This document shows positions 21,957 through 30,991 of a DNA stretch of 42,111 bases, piece after piece. The translations under genes and the position numbers were made by a program. The stretch is from Deltaproteobacteria bacterium. Its GTDB lineage: Bacteria; Bdellovibrionota_C; UBA2361; OMII01. Numbering within the stretch: the stretch's first letter is position 1; each line of letters starts with the position of its first letter. The stretch is from contig CANIHJ010000005.1 in NCBI GenBank assembly GCA_947467385.1, positions 1 through 42,111 on the forward strand. Reading direction: 5' to 3'. The notes under the pieces are model-generated. The model was given only the letters and a program-made list of their open reading frames with translations, did no database searches and was not told the DNA's origin.

Positions 21957-22904
21957 ATGGAGCAGGAACTTCTTACCGACCTGTATAGCAAGATGCAGCG
22001 AATCCGGCGCTTCGAGGAGGAGGCAGCTCGCCTCTATACCGAGAAGAAGATCGGAGGATTCCTTCACCTTTACATCGGACAGGAGGCAGTCGCCGTAGGG
22101 GCTCTCTCGGTCCTGAAGGACGAGGACTACGTCATGACCGCCTACCGCTGCCATGGCCACTACATCGCCCGCGGCGGATCAACACGGGCCGGAATGTCCG
22201 AGTTGCTCGGCAAGGTGACCGGCTGCGCGAAGGGCCGCGGAGGCTCCATGCACTTCTACGACATCGAGCGCCGTTTCATGGGCGGATGGGGCATCGTCGG
22301 TGCTCAGCTCCCGGTCGCGGCAGGCTTGGCGTTTGCCGAGAAGTACAAGGGCACAGACAACATCGCCATCTGCTTCATGGGCGACGGCGCCATCAACATC
22401 GGCTCGTTCCACGAGGCGCTCGCACTTGCGTCATTGTGGAAGATACCGGTGATATTTGTTATCGAGAATAACTACTTCGCCATGGGCACGCCGCTTGAGA
22501 AGACCGCCGCGACGGACGACCTCTCAATTCGCGCCTTGGCATACCCGATGGCACGCGACACCGTAGACGGCCACGATGTCTTCGCGGTGCGAGCCTGCAT
22601 CCATGCCGCGGCAAAGCGCGCCCGAGAGCAGCATCTTCCGACCCTCATCGAGGCGAAGACCTACCGCTACCGCGGCCACTCCATGGCCGATCCTGCCAAG
22701 TACCGCTCGCAGCAGGATGTGGACCAGTGGAAGTCGCGCGACCCGATTAAGGTTCTCGGAGAGAAGATGGACGCGCTTGGAATGAAGGCCATTCGCGAGC
22801 AGATCGACCAGGCAATCGAGGATGAAGTTCAGGATGCCGTTCGATTTGCCGAGGAGTCCCCGTTCCCGGCCCCAGAAACCGCTTTGGATTACACGTATGT
22901 CTAA
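21957..22904 (+). CDS. pdhA: Pyruvate dehydrogenase E1 component, alpha subunit
   Basis: The 315-residue protein matches the alpha subunit of heterotetrameric 2-oxo-acid dehydrogenase E1. It carries out thiamine-diphosphate-dependent decarboxylation of pyruvate. The TPP-binding motif is present as ICFMGDGAINIGSFHEAL and ends at FVIENN. Other landmarks are FLHLYIGQEAVAVGAL, TAYRCHGHYIARG, GGSMHFYD and the phosphorylation-loop region TYRYRGHSMADPAKYRSQ. Pyruvate is favoured over branched-chain acids by similarity of these blocks, but that is inference. The stop overlaps the start of the beta-subunit gene by 8 bases. No E2 or E3 gene is in the window. Confidence 0.92.
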   Translation: MEQELLTDLYSKMQRIRRFEEEAARLYTEKKIGGFLHLYIGQEAVAVGALSVLKDEDYVMTAYRCHGHYIARGGSTRAGMSELLGKVTGCAKGRGGSMHFYDIERRFMGGWGIVGAQLPVAAGLAFAEKYKGTDNIAICFMGDGAINIGSFHEALALASLWKIPVIFVIENNYFAMGTPLEKTAATDDLSIRALAYPMARDTVDGHDVFAVRACIHAAAKRAREQHLPTLIEAKTYRYRGHSMADPAKYRSQQDVDQWKSRDPIKVLGEKMDALGMKAIREQIDQAIEDEVQDAVRFAEESPFPAPETALDYTYV

Positions 22905-23913
22905 CGCCATGCTTAACGACACTCAAAATCAGCCAGCTGTTCGAGAAATCCAGATCCGTGACGCCCTGCAAGAGGCGATGACGGAGGAGATGGTCCGTGA
23001 CGAGAGGGTTTTCCTCGTTGGCGAGGAGGTCGGCGGCTACAACGGCGCCTACAAGTGCTCTCGCGGCATGCAGGAGAAGTTCGGCTCGAAGCGCGTGATT
23101 GACGCGCCGATCGCCGAGAACGGCTTCGCGGCTATCGGAATCGGCGCCGCCATGGCGGGCCTTCGCCCGATTGTTGAGTTCATGACCTTCAACTTTTCGT
23201 TGTGCGCCATCGACCAGATCATCAACACGGCAGCAAAGGCCAGGCTCATGTCCGCCGGGCAGATCTCCTGCCCGATTGTGTTCCGTGGTGCCGGCGGCGC
23301 CGCCTTTCAGCTCGGCGCGCAGCACGCCAACTCCTTTGAGCATTTCTACGCCTACACCCCCGGACTGATCGTTCTGGCGCCAGCTACGCCGTACGACATG
23401 AAGGGTCTCCTCAAGAGCGCCATTCGCGACGATAACCCGGTAGTATTTTTTGAGTCAGAGCTCACCTACGGCCGCCGCGGCCCAGTTCCAGAGGGCGAGT
23501 ACCTCGTCCCAATCGGAAAGGCAGATATCAAGCGCGAAGGAACGGACGTTACGCTCATAACATGGTCAAAGAACCTGTTCCTCACCCTTGAAATTGCTGA
23601 GCAGCTTGCGCAGGAAGGCATCTCGGCTGAGGTCGTCGACCTCCTCACTCTTCGCCCGCTTGATCGCGAGACGGTTCTCAACTCCGTGGCGAAGACGCAC
23701 CGCTGCGTCATCGTGCAGGAGCAGCACGAGGTCGCAAGCTACGGGGCGTACCTGGCGCACATGATTAACAGCGCGATCTTCGACGAGCTCGATGCCCCGA
23801 TTGGCCTGGTGTCTTCGCTTGAGGCCCCGATGCCGTACTCCAAGGCGCTTGAGGTGGTCATCCTCCCGAGCAAGGAGCGCGTGCTTGAGGCTGTGCGCGC
23901 AGTGTGCGCGTAA
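22897..23913 (+). CDS. pdhB: Pyruvate dehydrogenase E1 component, beta subunit
   Basis: The 338-residue protein is the partner of the alpha subunit: REIQIRDALQEAMTEEM, VFLVGEEVGGYNGAYKCSRG, VIDAPIAENGFAAIGIGAAM, GLRPIVEFMTFNFS, then FRGAGGAAFQLGAQHANSFE and the C-terminal transketolase-type domain (EVVDLLTLRPLD, IVQEQHEVASYGAYLA). Glu in GEEVGGYNGAYK-type sequence is the TPP-activating residue. The ATG at 22897 overlaps the alpha-subunit stop, and a later ATG at 22909 is also possible. An upstream in-frame extension to 22822 reads inside the alpha gene and is not used. The gamma carbonic anhydrase gene follows after 24 bases. Confidence 0.93.
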   Translation: MSNAMLNDTQNQPAVREIQIRDALQEAMTEEMVRDERVFLVGEEVGGYNGAYKCSRGMQEKFGSKRVIDAPIAENGFAAIGIGAAMAGLRPIVEFMTFNFSLCAIDQIINTAAKARLMSAGQISCPIVFRGAGGAAFQLGAQHANSFEHFYAYTPGLIVLAPATPYDMKGLLKSAIRDDNPVVFFESELTYGRRGPVPEGEYLVPIGKADIKREGTDVTLITWSKNLFLTLEIAEQLAQEGISAEVVDLLTLRPLDRETVLNSVAKTHRCVIVQEQHEVASYGAYLAHMINSAIFDELDAPIGLVSSLEAPMPYSKALEVVILPSKERVLEAVRAVCA

Positions 23914-23937
23914 GCGCCGGCCTTCCCAGAGGGAAAG

Positions 23938-24465
23938 ATGCCGATCATCGCTTTCGGTTCAGCGACGCCTTCAGTAGACCAGACGACATTCGTTGCCCCT
24001 GACGCTTGGGTCATAGGGGATGTCTCCATTGGCGGGCGCTGCTCGATATTTTTCAATGCTGTGCTTAGGGGCGACATAAACCCGATCCGTGTCGGCGAGG
24101 GCACGAACCTGCAGGAGCACGTTCTCGTGCACACCTCCCACGGCATGGCGGATGCGGTCATCGGCCGCAACGTCACCGTCGGACATCGGGCGATCATTCA
24201 TGGCTGCTCTATCGGAGACAACTCGCTCATAGGCATGGGAGCCACCATTCTCGACAACGCCCAGGTTGGAGAACACTGCATCGTCGGCGCGCACGCCCTC
24301 GTCCCCAAGGGCATGGTCATCCCGCCCCGCAGCCTCGTTATCGGCACTCCAGCCAAGGTCTCGCGCCAGCTTACCGAGCAGGAACTGAGCGGGCTGTTGT
24401 CATCGGCTCTGGGATACCAAGAGCTCGGGGCATCCTATCGAGCCCTCTTTGCGGGCATGCGCTAG
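23938..24465 (+). CDS. Gamma carbonic anhydrase-family protein
   Basis: The 175-residue protein is a left-handed beta-helix with hexapeptide repeats (VIGDVSIGGRCSIFFNAVLRG and later IGDNSLIGMGA). The three zinc-binding histidines are His65, His83 and His88, with the exact 18 and 5 residue spacings of the family (VLVHTSHG, VGHRAIIHGC). Some relatives hydrate CO2 and others (YrdA/PaaY type) have different or unknown roles. The usual extra acidic loop of Cam is missing, which favours the YrdA-like group. AGAGGGAAAG precedes the ATG. It shares an operon with pdhA and pdhB, whose reaction releases CO2. Confidence 0.88.
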   Translation: MPIIAFGSATPSVDQTTFVAPDAWVIGDVSIGGRCSIFFNAVLRGDINPIRVGEGTNLQEHVLVHTSHGMADAVIGRNVTVGHRAIIHGCSIGDNSLIGMGATILDNAQVGEHCIVGAHALVPKGMVIPPRSLVIGTPAKVSRQLTEQELSGLLSSALGYQELGASYRALFAGMR

Positions 24466-24572
24466 GCGCCAGAGTCCAAAACCGACCGATGCGAACTCTT
24501 GCTGATGACTCGGTCACGCGTCCCCTCGTCCGAGATTTTGACTAAACGGCGCATCCAACGTAGTTACTGCGG

Positions 24573-26957
24573 ATGCTCACACCGCCGGAAAAAGGGGGCC
24601 CCTCACCTACGCCTGACCGAGGCCCGCTCGTTACTCCCGCGTGCCCCTTGTCCGCAAATCCGGAAGCCGCCATCTCGATTGTTGGCAACTCGGCTGATCT
24701 GACTCGCATGATGCAGCGCCTCCTGCTGGACGACACCGTGGCGCGCGCTGTTGCATCCCTCCTACCGTCGGGCGCACAGGAGCTCTCAATTCGCGAGACC
24801 AAGACAAAGGCCCCAAAGGGAGAGCAGACCAATCGTGGCTTCTCGATCGAAGTTCCGGCAAAGATTCGCAGCCAGCAGCTGCGCGATGTGGTGTGCCAGC
24901 TGGCGCTGCGGGAAAGCGTGGTTAGTGACCTCTCCACACTTGCGGCCACAGGCAGCCTCCCATCCGGCTCGCACGAGAAGCTATCGCTCCTGGCCAAAGC
25001 CATTACCGGGCAGGAGCTACCCGATGAGTCCCAGCTTCGGGCTGCCATCACGCGCTGCTTTGCGTCGACGCTGCCCGCTATCGCCGAGCGCTCACAGCTC
25101 GCCGCCCGGCACGCCTCAGCGGTTGCATGCCCGCGCTCAACGCTTACAATCCAGACTGGAACTTGTGCCGTTGATGGGGCCCTCGCGGGCTTGGCTAAGC
25201 TTCGCGCCCTAGCGTGGCTCGATGCCGCTGACGACTCGTACGAGAAGTTTTGCGAACGCGGAGAGTCCATTGTCTCCATGACCGTTGCGGCGCTTAGCGC
25301 CTTTTGGGATTCCGCCATAGGCCGCCGTGATCTGGGCGATGTCCCCGAGGTTATACGGCTGTATTCGCGCGTTCGTACGGCGCTGCAAGAGGGCTGCTTT
25401 GACCAGCTTCCTCCGCGCTTCCTTCTCCCCAGCGCTGCAGATGTGCCTGAGAGCATCTCCTCTGCCGCGAAGATTCACCGCATCCTAAACCGCACTCCAG
25501 GGCGAGTGGGCGCCCTCGCCCCGTTCCTGCCCCTAATGAAGCAGGAGCTTCCCTTGGTGATCCAGTCGCTTGAGCGGTCGCTTGGCCTCATGCGCGCGGG
25601 TGCGGCTTGGACTCCCGATGAGAAGTCTGATAGCGACGGCGAACTCTTTGAGGCGCTCATGAACTCCCTCCCGGCCGCAGTCGAGTCCTTGAACCAACTC
25701 CAGGAATCTCTCGTCGGCGAGCTGCCGCCGGCCCTCACCCAGTTCGTCGAAGTCCTCATTCGGCTGCGCTTCCACGGAAGTAATGAGGGGCTTATGTCTC
25801 TTCACATCATCACGACCCCGCTCACCAGCCGCGCGCAGCAGGATGCCCTCGTATCTAACCCAGAGCATTTTACCCAGACAAACATACGGAGCCTCTGCGA
25901 CATCGTCGAATTTGCCGCGTCATGGTCGGTTCGAGAGCCAGCTGTCCGCGCCGAAATCCTTGAGAGGCAGATGACACCGCTGTGCGAGGTCTTTGCCCGA
26001 ACCATTTCAGTGCTGTCCGCCAACTTTAGCCTTACCTCCTCCGCATGCATGCGGGAAAGAAGGGGCCTGCCCCCTGATTCGGCCGAGCAGCTGCTCAACG
26101 ATATTGGCTCCTTTGAGCGGTCCCTCCCCTTATTGGCGCCGCACATTCGGAATCCAGCTCTCGCAAAATCTGTCGCTGACCTGCCGAGCGGTATGCTAGG
26201 GCCCCTGCGCATCGCGTTCTCTATGCTCACGCAGCCACAAGATGGCAGTGACTTAATGGCACGAATCGAACAGGTCTTGGCATGGCCATCCTCTTTTGGG
26301 GATTCGCCCTACGAGCAGCAGGTCAAGCAGTACCGCGATTCCGTCCGTGGTGAGGTGCTTCAGGAAGCGGCCGACTGCGCGTCCTCTCTGGCCAGCGAGC
26401 TTGCGATCTCCTCTGAGCGCGGAGACATAGAGGGATTCGCAGCAGCACTAGACCAATTTATGCAACTCGCAAACGTCATAGGCATCGATTCTGAGTTGAT
26501 CAAGGACCGTGCAGCTTTGGTCGATCGTCTCGCCCTTGAGCTCATAAACGAGATTCATGAGGCCTTCGAGCGCGACCTCGCCACTGTGTCTTCTAAGCTC
26601 CCATCGGGCTCGGCATCCCCCGCCGAGATCGCCCAAGGGGTCGAAAACCTCTCGCTTCAGCTCTCACAGTTCGCCTCCCTTAAGGAGTGCCTCCTTAAGC
26701 ACGAGCGCCTCGTTAAGCCCGCTCGGGTAAACCACCTTCAGAGCAGAGTCACGGGGGTCATTTCGAGACATTCTCGGCTTGCAGTCCACCTCGTGCGAAC
26801 GCTCTGCAATGGGCTTCAGGAATCGTCCTCCGATGAGTCGCTCCGCACCGCGCGGCTCCTACTTCGCTCGCGGGATTGCGCTCGCCTCCTGAGGAATATC
26901 GCCCCGTCAGAGCTTTTGAAGCTCGATAACCTCGTGTCCCAGAAGCTTCAGTCCTGA
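24573..26957 (+). CDS. Large helical protein of unknown function
   Basis: The 794-residue product matches no family I recognise. The first 30 residues are Pro/Gly-rich. The rest is largely alpha-helical with regular amphipathic stretches (for example LEALMNSLPAAVESLNQLQE-type and VQQYRDSVRGEV-type blocks), as in alpha-solenoid scaffolds. No transmembrane helix, signal peptide or metal motif is visible. It follows the gamma carbonic anhydrase gene by about 100 bases and has no strong ribosome-binding site at its ATG, so the true start may be later (for example at Met46). Codon use matches its neighbours. It looks like a genuine but lineage-restricted protein. Confidence 0.7.
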   Translation: MLTPPEKGGPSPTPDRGPLVTPACPLSANPEAAISIVGNSADLTRMMQRLLLDDTVARAVASLLPSGAQELSIRETKTKAPKGEQTNRGFSIEVPAKIRSQQLRDVVCQLALRESVVSDLSTLAATGSLPSGSHEKLSLLAKAITGQELPDESQLRAAITRCFASTLPAIAERSQLAARHASAVACPRSTLTIQTGTCAVDGALAGLAKLRALAWLDAADDSYEKFCERGESIVSMTVAALSAFWDSAIGRRDLGDVPEVIRLYSRVRTALQEGCFDQLPPRFLLPSAADVPESISSAAKIHRILNRTPGRVGALAPFLPLMKQELPLVIQSLERSLGLMRAGAAWTPDEKSDSDGELFEALMNSLPAAVESLNQLQESLVGELPPALTQFVEVLIRLRFHGSNEGLMSLHIITTPLTSRAQQDALVSNPEHFTQTNIRSLCDIVEFAASWSVREPAVRAEILERQMTPLCEVFARTISVLSANFSLTSSACMRERRGLPPDSAEQLLNDIGSFERSLPLLAPHIRNPALAKSVADLPSGMLGPLRIAFSMLTQPQDGSDLMARIEQVLAWPSSFGDSPYEQQVKQYRDSVRGEVLQEAADCASSLASELAISSERGDIEGFAAALDQFMQLANVIGIDSELIKDRAALVDRLALELINEIHEAFERDLATVSSKLPSGSASPAEIAQGVENLSLQLSQFASLKECLLKHERLVKPARVNHLQSRVTGVISRHSRLAVHLVRTLCNGLQESSSDESLRTARLLLRSRDCARLLRNIAPSELLKLDNLVSQKLQS

Positions 26958-27272
26958 GCGTTTTCGGCCAACGGCAGTGGATCCAATGCCGCAGCAGCGG
27001 TTCTAAAATCGACTGATTCAGACACTCCCCCCTTCAGTATTTGATCAAGCTCTAGGAAGGTCATAAACTTAGGCATCGAGGTAACGCGTAGCCTTGCTCG
27101 CGCCATAACCTCTCACAGCAATTTCATACGGGTAAAGACATCGAAGAGATGGTTTGTTAGCAGCTCTGAAGCGCCTTGGCCGCCCGACTATGGACGTCCA
27201 CGGCGCTTCGGAAGCTGTTACGTACAGTGTTTCGGATAGCGTGTTTCGTTTTTTCACGAAAGGAAGTGAAGC
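26958..27272. other. Intergenic region with a structured segment
   Basis: No gene is supported in these 315 bases. An inverted repeat, AGCTCTGAAGCGCCTTGG at 27162-27179 and CCACGGCGCTTCGGAAGCT at 27198-27216, folds into an 18-bp stem with a few mismatches. It lies about 57 bases before the small secreted-protein gene and could be a 5' leader structure or a terminator of upstream transcription; it has no T-run. Confidence 0.45.
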
Positions 27273-27743
27273 ATGCGTTTTGCATTAGTGGTAGGGGCGG
27301 TTCTCATGGCTTCATCGGGCGTTTTCGCCCAGGAGTCAATTGAAGACACCAAGGCTCGCCTTGCGAACCTGAAGGCGACGATTCAAACCGTCGTCGACCT
27401 AGAGGACAAGGCTGAACTTCAGCGCCAGGCTCAAAAGCTTGAGGATCGTCTCGCGGAGCTCACTGCTCCCAAGGACGACGGACTTGTGGCCGGTGCCGAC
27501 AGCGGTGACCTGTTCCCCTTTGGAGGAGGCCAGGGATTTGGAATCTTTGGCAGCGGTGGAAACCAGGGCTGGCGTGGGCGACCCCCATTCTGGTTCGGCC
27601 CCGGCGGAAATGGTCGTGTAGGCAATTTGGGTTGGAACTTCGCTAACGGCAAGTACCCCAACATCAAATTCCCTGGCATGTCGATCATTAACGCAGGAGG
27701 GAAGGGTTACACGCGATTTGGAAACTTCCGAATCCCCTTCTAA
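27273..27743 (+). CDS. Small secreted coiled-coil, glycine-rich protein
   Basis: The 156-residue product has a clear signal peptide (MRFALVVGAVLMASSGVFA). A short coiled-coil follows (SIEDTKARLANLKATIQTVV through LQRQAQKLEDRLAEL, residues 22-65). The C-terminal half is rich in Gly, Asn, Phe and Trp (GGGQGFGIFGSGGNQGW and similar). Ribosome-binding AAAGGAAG lies upstream, and a terminator follows at 27760-27813, so it is a stand-alone gene. The pattern resembles small exported matrix or surface proteins. I recognise no family, and the function is unknown. Confidence 0.75.
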   Translation: MRFALVVGAVLMASSGVFAQESIEDTKARLANLKATIQTVVDLEDKAELQRQAQKLEDRLAELTAPKDDGLVAGADSGDLFPFGGGQGFGIFGSGGNQGWRGRPPFWFGPGGNGRVGNLGWNFANGKYPNIKFPGMSIINAGGKGYTRFGNFRIPF

Positions 27744-27759
27744 CCTTCCTAATCAACCC

Positions 27760-27813
27760 GGGGCACATCGTTTTTTACAAGGTTTTACCTTCGATGTCGC
27801 CCCACCTTTTTTT
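27760..27813 (+). terminator. Intrinsic terminator after the small secreted protein
   Basis: GGGGCACATCG at 27760-27770 pairs with CGATGTCGCCCC at 27792-27803 with a one-base bulge, and a T-run (27807-27813) follows. It also lies between two genes that converge. Confidence 0.75.
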
Positions 27814-27842
27814 CCTTCAATGAATTGAGAAATACCGCTTGG

Positions 27843-28643
27843 CTAGAGCGCAAGCCACGGCGCAGACTTCTCTTTCTTGGCAACCTTCTCGTTAAGGTCA
27901 CCAACAGCCCGCGCGATGTCTTCCATCAGCTTCTTCATCATCTTGCTGTGAGACTTGAGGAGATCCTCAAAATCATCCCGCACGAAAACCATGCAGACGC
28001 TGGGCTTTGAGGCCACAACCGTGGCGCCGCGGGGCGAATCCGTCAGCGCTGCCAGCGCGCCGAAGAGCTCATCGCGGTGGATCTCCCCAACCTTCTCTCC
28101 GTGGACGAACACCTCGGCGCCCCCCTCAACGAGCGAGAGCACCTCTCGGCTGAGGTCGCCCTCCTTAAGGATAACGTCGCCTCGCCCAAAAGAGCGGTAC
28201 TGTGGAAGCGGGGGAACGCTCTGAACCTTTAACTGCGCAAAAGCAGCGAAGTACGAGGTGGCGGCAACGGACACAAAAGATGCCCAGAGCTTAAGGAGCC
28301 CCTCTTCCTTCTGCAGGATCGCTTCCATCTTGTCGCGCTCATACGCACGCACCTGCGAGCTCTGCTCAAGCCCCACCAATCGCATCGGCCCGAGTCCAAC
28401 GATCCACGGCCCCACAACGTCTCCGGCCGTAAGTGTCTGCACGGGCTTGTCGAGCGCCTCCAAGGCAACAGAGCCTGAGTCGATGACCCAGATAAACGAA
28501 GGATCAAGCGCAACGACGCCTTCTTGCCTCACCGGCCGCGCAATCACCCCCTGACCGATCTTGGCCAGGATCTCCGTTGCAACGCGCGAGCTAAGGCTCT
28601 TGAGGAGCGCGACGTCATTATTGAGGATTGTGTCTTGTGCCAT
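27843..28643 (-). CDS. Cyclic-nucleotide-binding-domain protein, no DNA-binding domain
   Basis: The 266-residue protein has a C-terminal CAP_ED-type beta-roll: FGRGDVILKEGDLSREVLSL, VEGGAEVFVHGEKVGEIHRD, ELFGALAALTDSPRGATVVA and a final helix (about residues 150-245). An N-terminal half (IWVIDSGSVALEAL, LTAGDVVGPW) looks like a second, degenerate copy of the same fold. The ELFGALAAL phosphate cassette is not the full canonical FGE-x-A-L pattern with Arg-Ser/Thr, so nucleotide binding is uncertain. There is no helix-turn-helix. GGAGG precedes the ATG at 28643 by 6 bases. It may sense a ligand and signal by contact with other proteins. Confidence 0.75.
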   Translation of the reverse strand: MAQDTILNNDVALLKSLSSRVATEILAKIGQGVIARPVRQEGVVALDPSFIWVIDSGSVALEALDKPVQTLTAGDVVGPWIVGLGPMRLVGLEQSSQVRAYERDKMEAILQKEEGLLKLWASFVSVAATSYFAAFAQLKVQSVPPLPQYRSFGRGDVILKEGDLSREVLSLVEGGAEVFVHGEKVGEIHRDELFGALAALTDSPRGATVVASKPSVCMVFVRDDFEDLLKSHSKMMKKLMEDIARAVGDLNEKVAKKEKSAPWLAL

Positions 28644-28831
28644 AAAGCCCTCCGTTTCCTTCCTTTACTATCGGAAGCGCCTCATCGGATCTTAAATATG
28701 CCGTGCACCCGCCAAGATAACAGCCTCAAACTGCTATGCTTTGGGGCTAGTTGTAGTATAACAACGGGGCGTTCGGGCTAGCCGCCCGCAACCGTGTAAC
28801 GCTCTTGCTTGTTTGCCTTTTAGAGGTGCCT

Positions 28832-29392
28832 ATGGATGCAGCAAAGATTCAAGCCTTCATGACGTTAGCTGGGCAGAAGACCCGCCAGCAGATCGAGAAC
28901 GGCGACCCTAAAACGCGCGCGCTGGGCGCCCAGCTGCTGCTTTCTGAGGTGCTTGAGTACGTGATCCACGGCCTCGGCGTAACCCCAGTGGTTAACGGCA
29001 CTCCGATCACCGCACCCGATTCCCTGTCCTACGAGGCCAAGAATGAGCCAGACCCAACCGAGATGGTCGACGGTCTCGCCGATGTAGCCTACACCATGTA
29101 CTGGAACGCCTGCGCGTTCGGGATCCCGCTCGAAGAGGCGTTCGACCTTGTGTGCGACAACAACCTTGAAAAGTTCGTGCGGCTAGCCGACTGGGTTAGT
29201 GAGGAGCGCGAGCTCGCCGCGCACGAGTGGCATTGCGAGCTCTCTGTGTCGTGGCCAGAGGAAGTAGTGAAGGTCGAGGTCCTCAACGTGAACGGTGAGT
29301 TCTTCGCCGTCGGCAAGGACGCGCGCGGCAAAGTGCGCAAGCCCTCCACGTACCGGCCTGTTGACCTCTCGCGCCTGGTTGCTAATTCCTAA
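28832..29392 (+). CDS. MazG-like/PRA-PH-type all-alpha NTP pyrophosphohydrolase
   Basis: The 186-residue protein has the helical core of MazG-like pyrophosphohydrolases: LLLSEVLEYVIHGL, then TEMVDGLADVAYTMYWNACA and LEEAFDLVCDNNLEKFVR, where acidic residues of the SEVLEYV and DGLADVAY helices hold magnesium. Such enzymes remove pyrophosphate from non-canonical or phage nucleotides or act in biosynthesis. The C-terminal 60 residues (EVVKVEVLNVNGEFFAVGKD) form an extra small beta domain not typical of the family. The ATG at 28832 is chosen because AGAGGTG precedes it; an upstream start at 28805 is less likely. It is followed after 7 bases by the FAH-family gene, forming an operon. Confidence 0.7.
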   Translation: MDAAKIQAFMTLAGQKTRQQIENGDPKTRALGAQLLLSEVLEYVIHGLGVTPVVNGTPITAPDSLSYEAKNEPDPTEMVDGLADVAYTMYWNACAFGIPLEEAFDLVCDNNLEKFVRLADWVSEERELAAHEWHCELSVSWPEEVVKVEVLNVNGEFFAVGKDARGKVRKPSTYRPVDLSRLVANS

Positions 29393-29399
29393 TGCGGCC

Positions 29400-30269
29400 A
29401 TGAAGCTCTGCCGTTTCGGAGAGATCGGATTAGAGAAACCCGGCGTGCTCGTCGGAGATGACTCCGACCCGCGCCACGTCCGTATCGACGTGTCGGCCGC
29501 AATTTCAGACTACAACGAAGAGTTCTTCGCAACAGGTGGCCCAGCGCGACTGAAGGCGTGGCTTGCAACGAACAGCGACAGCGCTCCGCGCGTAGCGCCA
29601 TCAGTGCGCATCGCGCCTCCCATCGCTCGGCCCAGCAAGATTATATGCGTCGGGCTTAACTACCGTGAGCACGCAATTGAGACCGGCTCTGCGCTGCCCC
29701 CCGAGCCGATGATCTTCGGCAAGGCAACGACCGCCATGTGCGGTGCCTTTGACGATATCGTCCTGCCACGGGGCGGAGAAAAGACCGACTGGGAGGTTGA
29801 GCTGGCAGTCGTTATCGGCACGAGAGCCTCGTACGTCACAGAGCATGACTCCCACAAGCACATCGCAGGGTACTGCATCATGAACGACATCAGCGAGCGC
29901 GCTTTTCAGAAGGAGCGCGGCGGACAGTTCATCAAGGGCAAGAGTTGCGATACCTTCGCCCCCTTCGGGCCATTCCTCCTCACAGCCGATGAGCTTCCCG
30001 ATCTTGATCGTGTGAAGCTCCAGCTCTCACGCAACGGAGTAGTCGCGCAGGACGGCTCAACTGCGGACATGATCTTTAAGGTTCCCCTCCTCGTTTCGTA
30101 TATCTCGCATTTCATGACGCTCCTCCCCGGGGATATCATTAGCACCGGGACCCCTTCAGGAGTCGGGGCAGGAATGAAGCCACCACAGTTTCTCAGCCAT
30201 GGCGACATCATCGAGTACTCGGTAGAGGGGCTCGGAACGTGCCGAAACCTGGTGCGCGCCATCGATTGA
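29400..30269 (+). CDS. Fumarylacetoacetate hydrolase-family protein
   Basis: The 289-residue protein matches the FAH fold that cleaves or decarboxylates beta-keto acids with a divalent metal. Landmarks are KIICVGLNYREHAIETG, EPMIFGKATTAMCG, DWEVELAVVIGTRA (metal-binding Glu-x-Glu), GYCIMNDISERAFQ (Asp), KSCDTFAPFGPFL, and the C-terminal LLPGDIISTGTPSGVGAGMK signature. The start is the ATG at 29400. An upstream frame (29295) belongs to the overlapping MazG-like gene and is rejected. The exact substrate (acylpyruvate, oxaloacetate or other) cannot be told. It follows the MazG-like gene by 7 bases. Confidence 0.85.
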   Translation: MKLCRFGEIGLEKPGVLVGDDSDPRHVRIDVSAAISDYNEEFFATGGPARLKAWLATNSDSAPRVAPSVRIAPPIARPSKIICVGLNYREHAIETGSALPPEPMIFGKATTAMCGAFDDIVLPRGGEKTDWEVELAVVIGTRASYVTEHDSHKHIAGYCIMNDISERAFQKERGGQFIKGKSCDTFAPFGPFLLTADELPDLDRVKLQLSRNGVVAQDGSTADMIFKVPLLVSYISHFMTLLPGDIISTGTPSGVGAGMKPPQFLSHGDIIEYSVEGLGTCRNLVRAID

Positions 30270-30315
30270 CGGTTCACGCGAGCGCACGCAGTGCCCTCGT
30301 GATACACTATCGCGC

Positions 30316-30963
30316 ATGACGAGCGATTTCCCCGCCCCGCATACCATCCTCATCCACGGCCTCGGCCGCTCACGGCACGACATGTGGCTCTTGGCACGAC
30401 GCCTGCGAAGACTCATCCCTGAAACGACCGTTCATGTCTTTGATTACCATTCGCGCCGCATCCCCCTCTCAGCCGCCGTCGAGCAGCTCAATGCCTTCGT
30501 AGGCACACACACCCGCGGTGAGCCCGTGTCCTTTATCGGGCACTCCCTTGGAGGAATCGTTGCTCGCGCTCTGGATCTGCGCGGCGACACCGCCGCGCCG
30601 CTAAAGCGGCTTGTTACACTCGGCTCTCCCCACCAGGGCGCTCTTATTGCACGGGTGCTCAATCCGTATAGGCCAATTCGCGCCATCTTCGGTCCAGTGC
30701 TAGGCGATCTTGGGTCGCTGAGCCTCACGGAAACTCCGAACCAACTTGAGATCGGATGCGTTGTAGGGGCGCTCAACTCACGCTGGGGCTTCGTTCCCCT
30801 CTTTCGAGAGGACAACGACGGGCTCGTGCTGGCACGAGAAGCCATGTTGGCAACGAGCGCCGACACCATCCATCGCCCTATCTTTCATGGGCTCTTTCCC
30901 TTCAGCGCCCAGGCAGCGGAGCTCTCCGCAGCATTCCTGCGGACAGGCCGCTTCCCTCAGTAG
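30316..30963 (+). CDS. Lipase-like alpha/beta hydrolase
   Basis: The 215-residue protein starts with HTILIHGLGRSRHDMW (oxyanion side and substrate entry) and has the nucleophile elbow FIGHSLGGIVAR with Ser77. A TLGSPHQGALIARVL strand follows, which is typical of triacylglycerol lipases and PGAP1-type hydrolases. The likely acid is in the REDNDGLVLAREAML stretch and the His in IHRPIFHGLFPF. There is no signal peptide, so it may act in the cytoplasm. It lies about 46 bases after the FAH-family gene. Substrate unknown; lipid ester or acyl-thioester are options. Confidence 0.75.
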   Translation: MTSDFPAPHTILIHGLGRSRHDMWLLARRLRRLIPETTVHVFDYHSRRIPLSAAVEQLNAFVGTHTRGEPVSFIGHSLGGIVARALDLRGDTAAPLKRLVTLGSPHQGALIARVLNPYRPIRAIFGPVLGDLGSLSLTETPNQLEIGCVVGALNSRWGFVPLFREDNDGLVLAREAMLATSADTIHRPIFHGLFPFSAQAAELSAAFLRTGRFPQ

Positions 30964-30991
30964 ACCTTAGCCCACCGCACGCGGATGACAA

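Noticed and set aside
27069-27257. Small minus-strand gene of 62 codons
   Set aside because: No ribosome-binding site, and it reads through the antisense of the stem structure and the secreted protein's leader.
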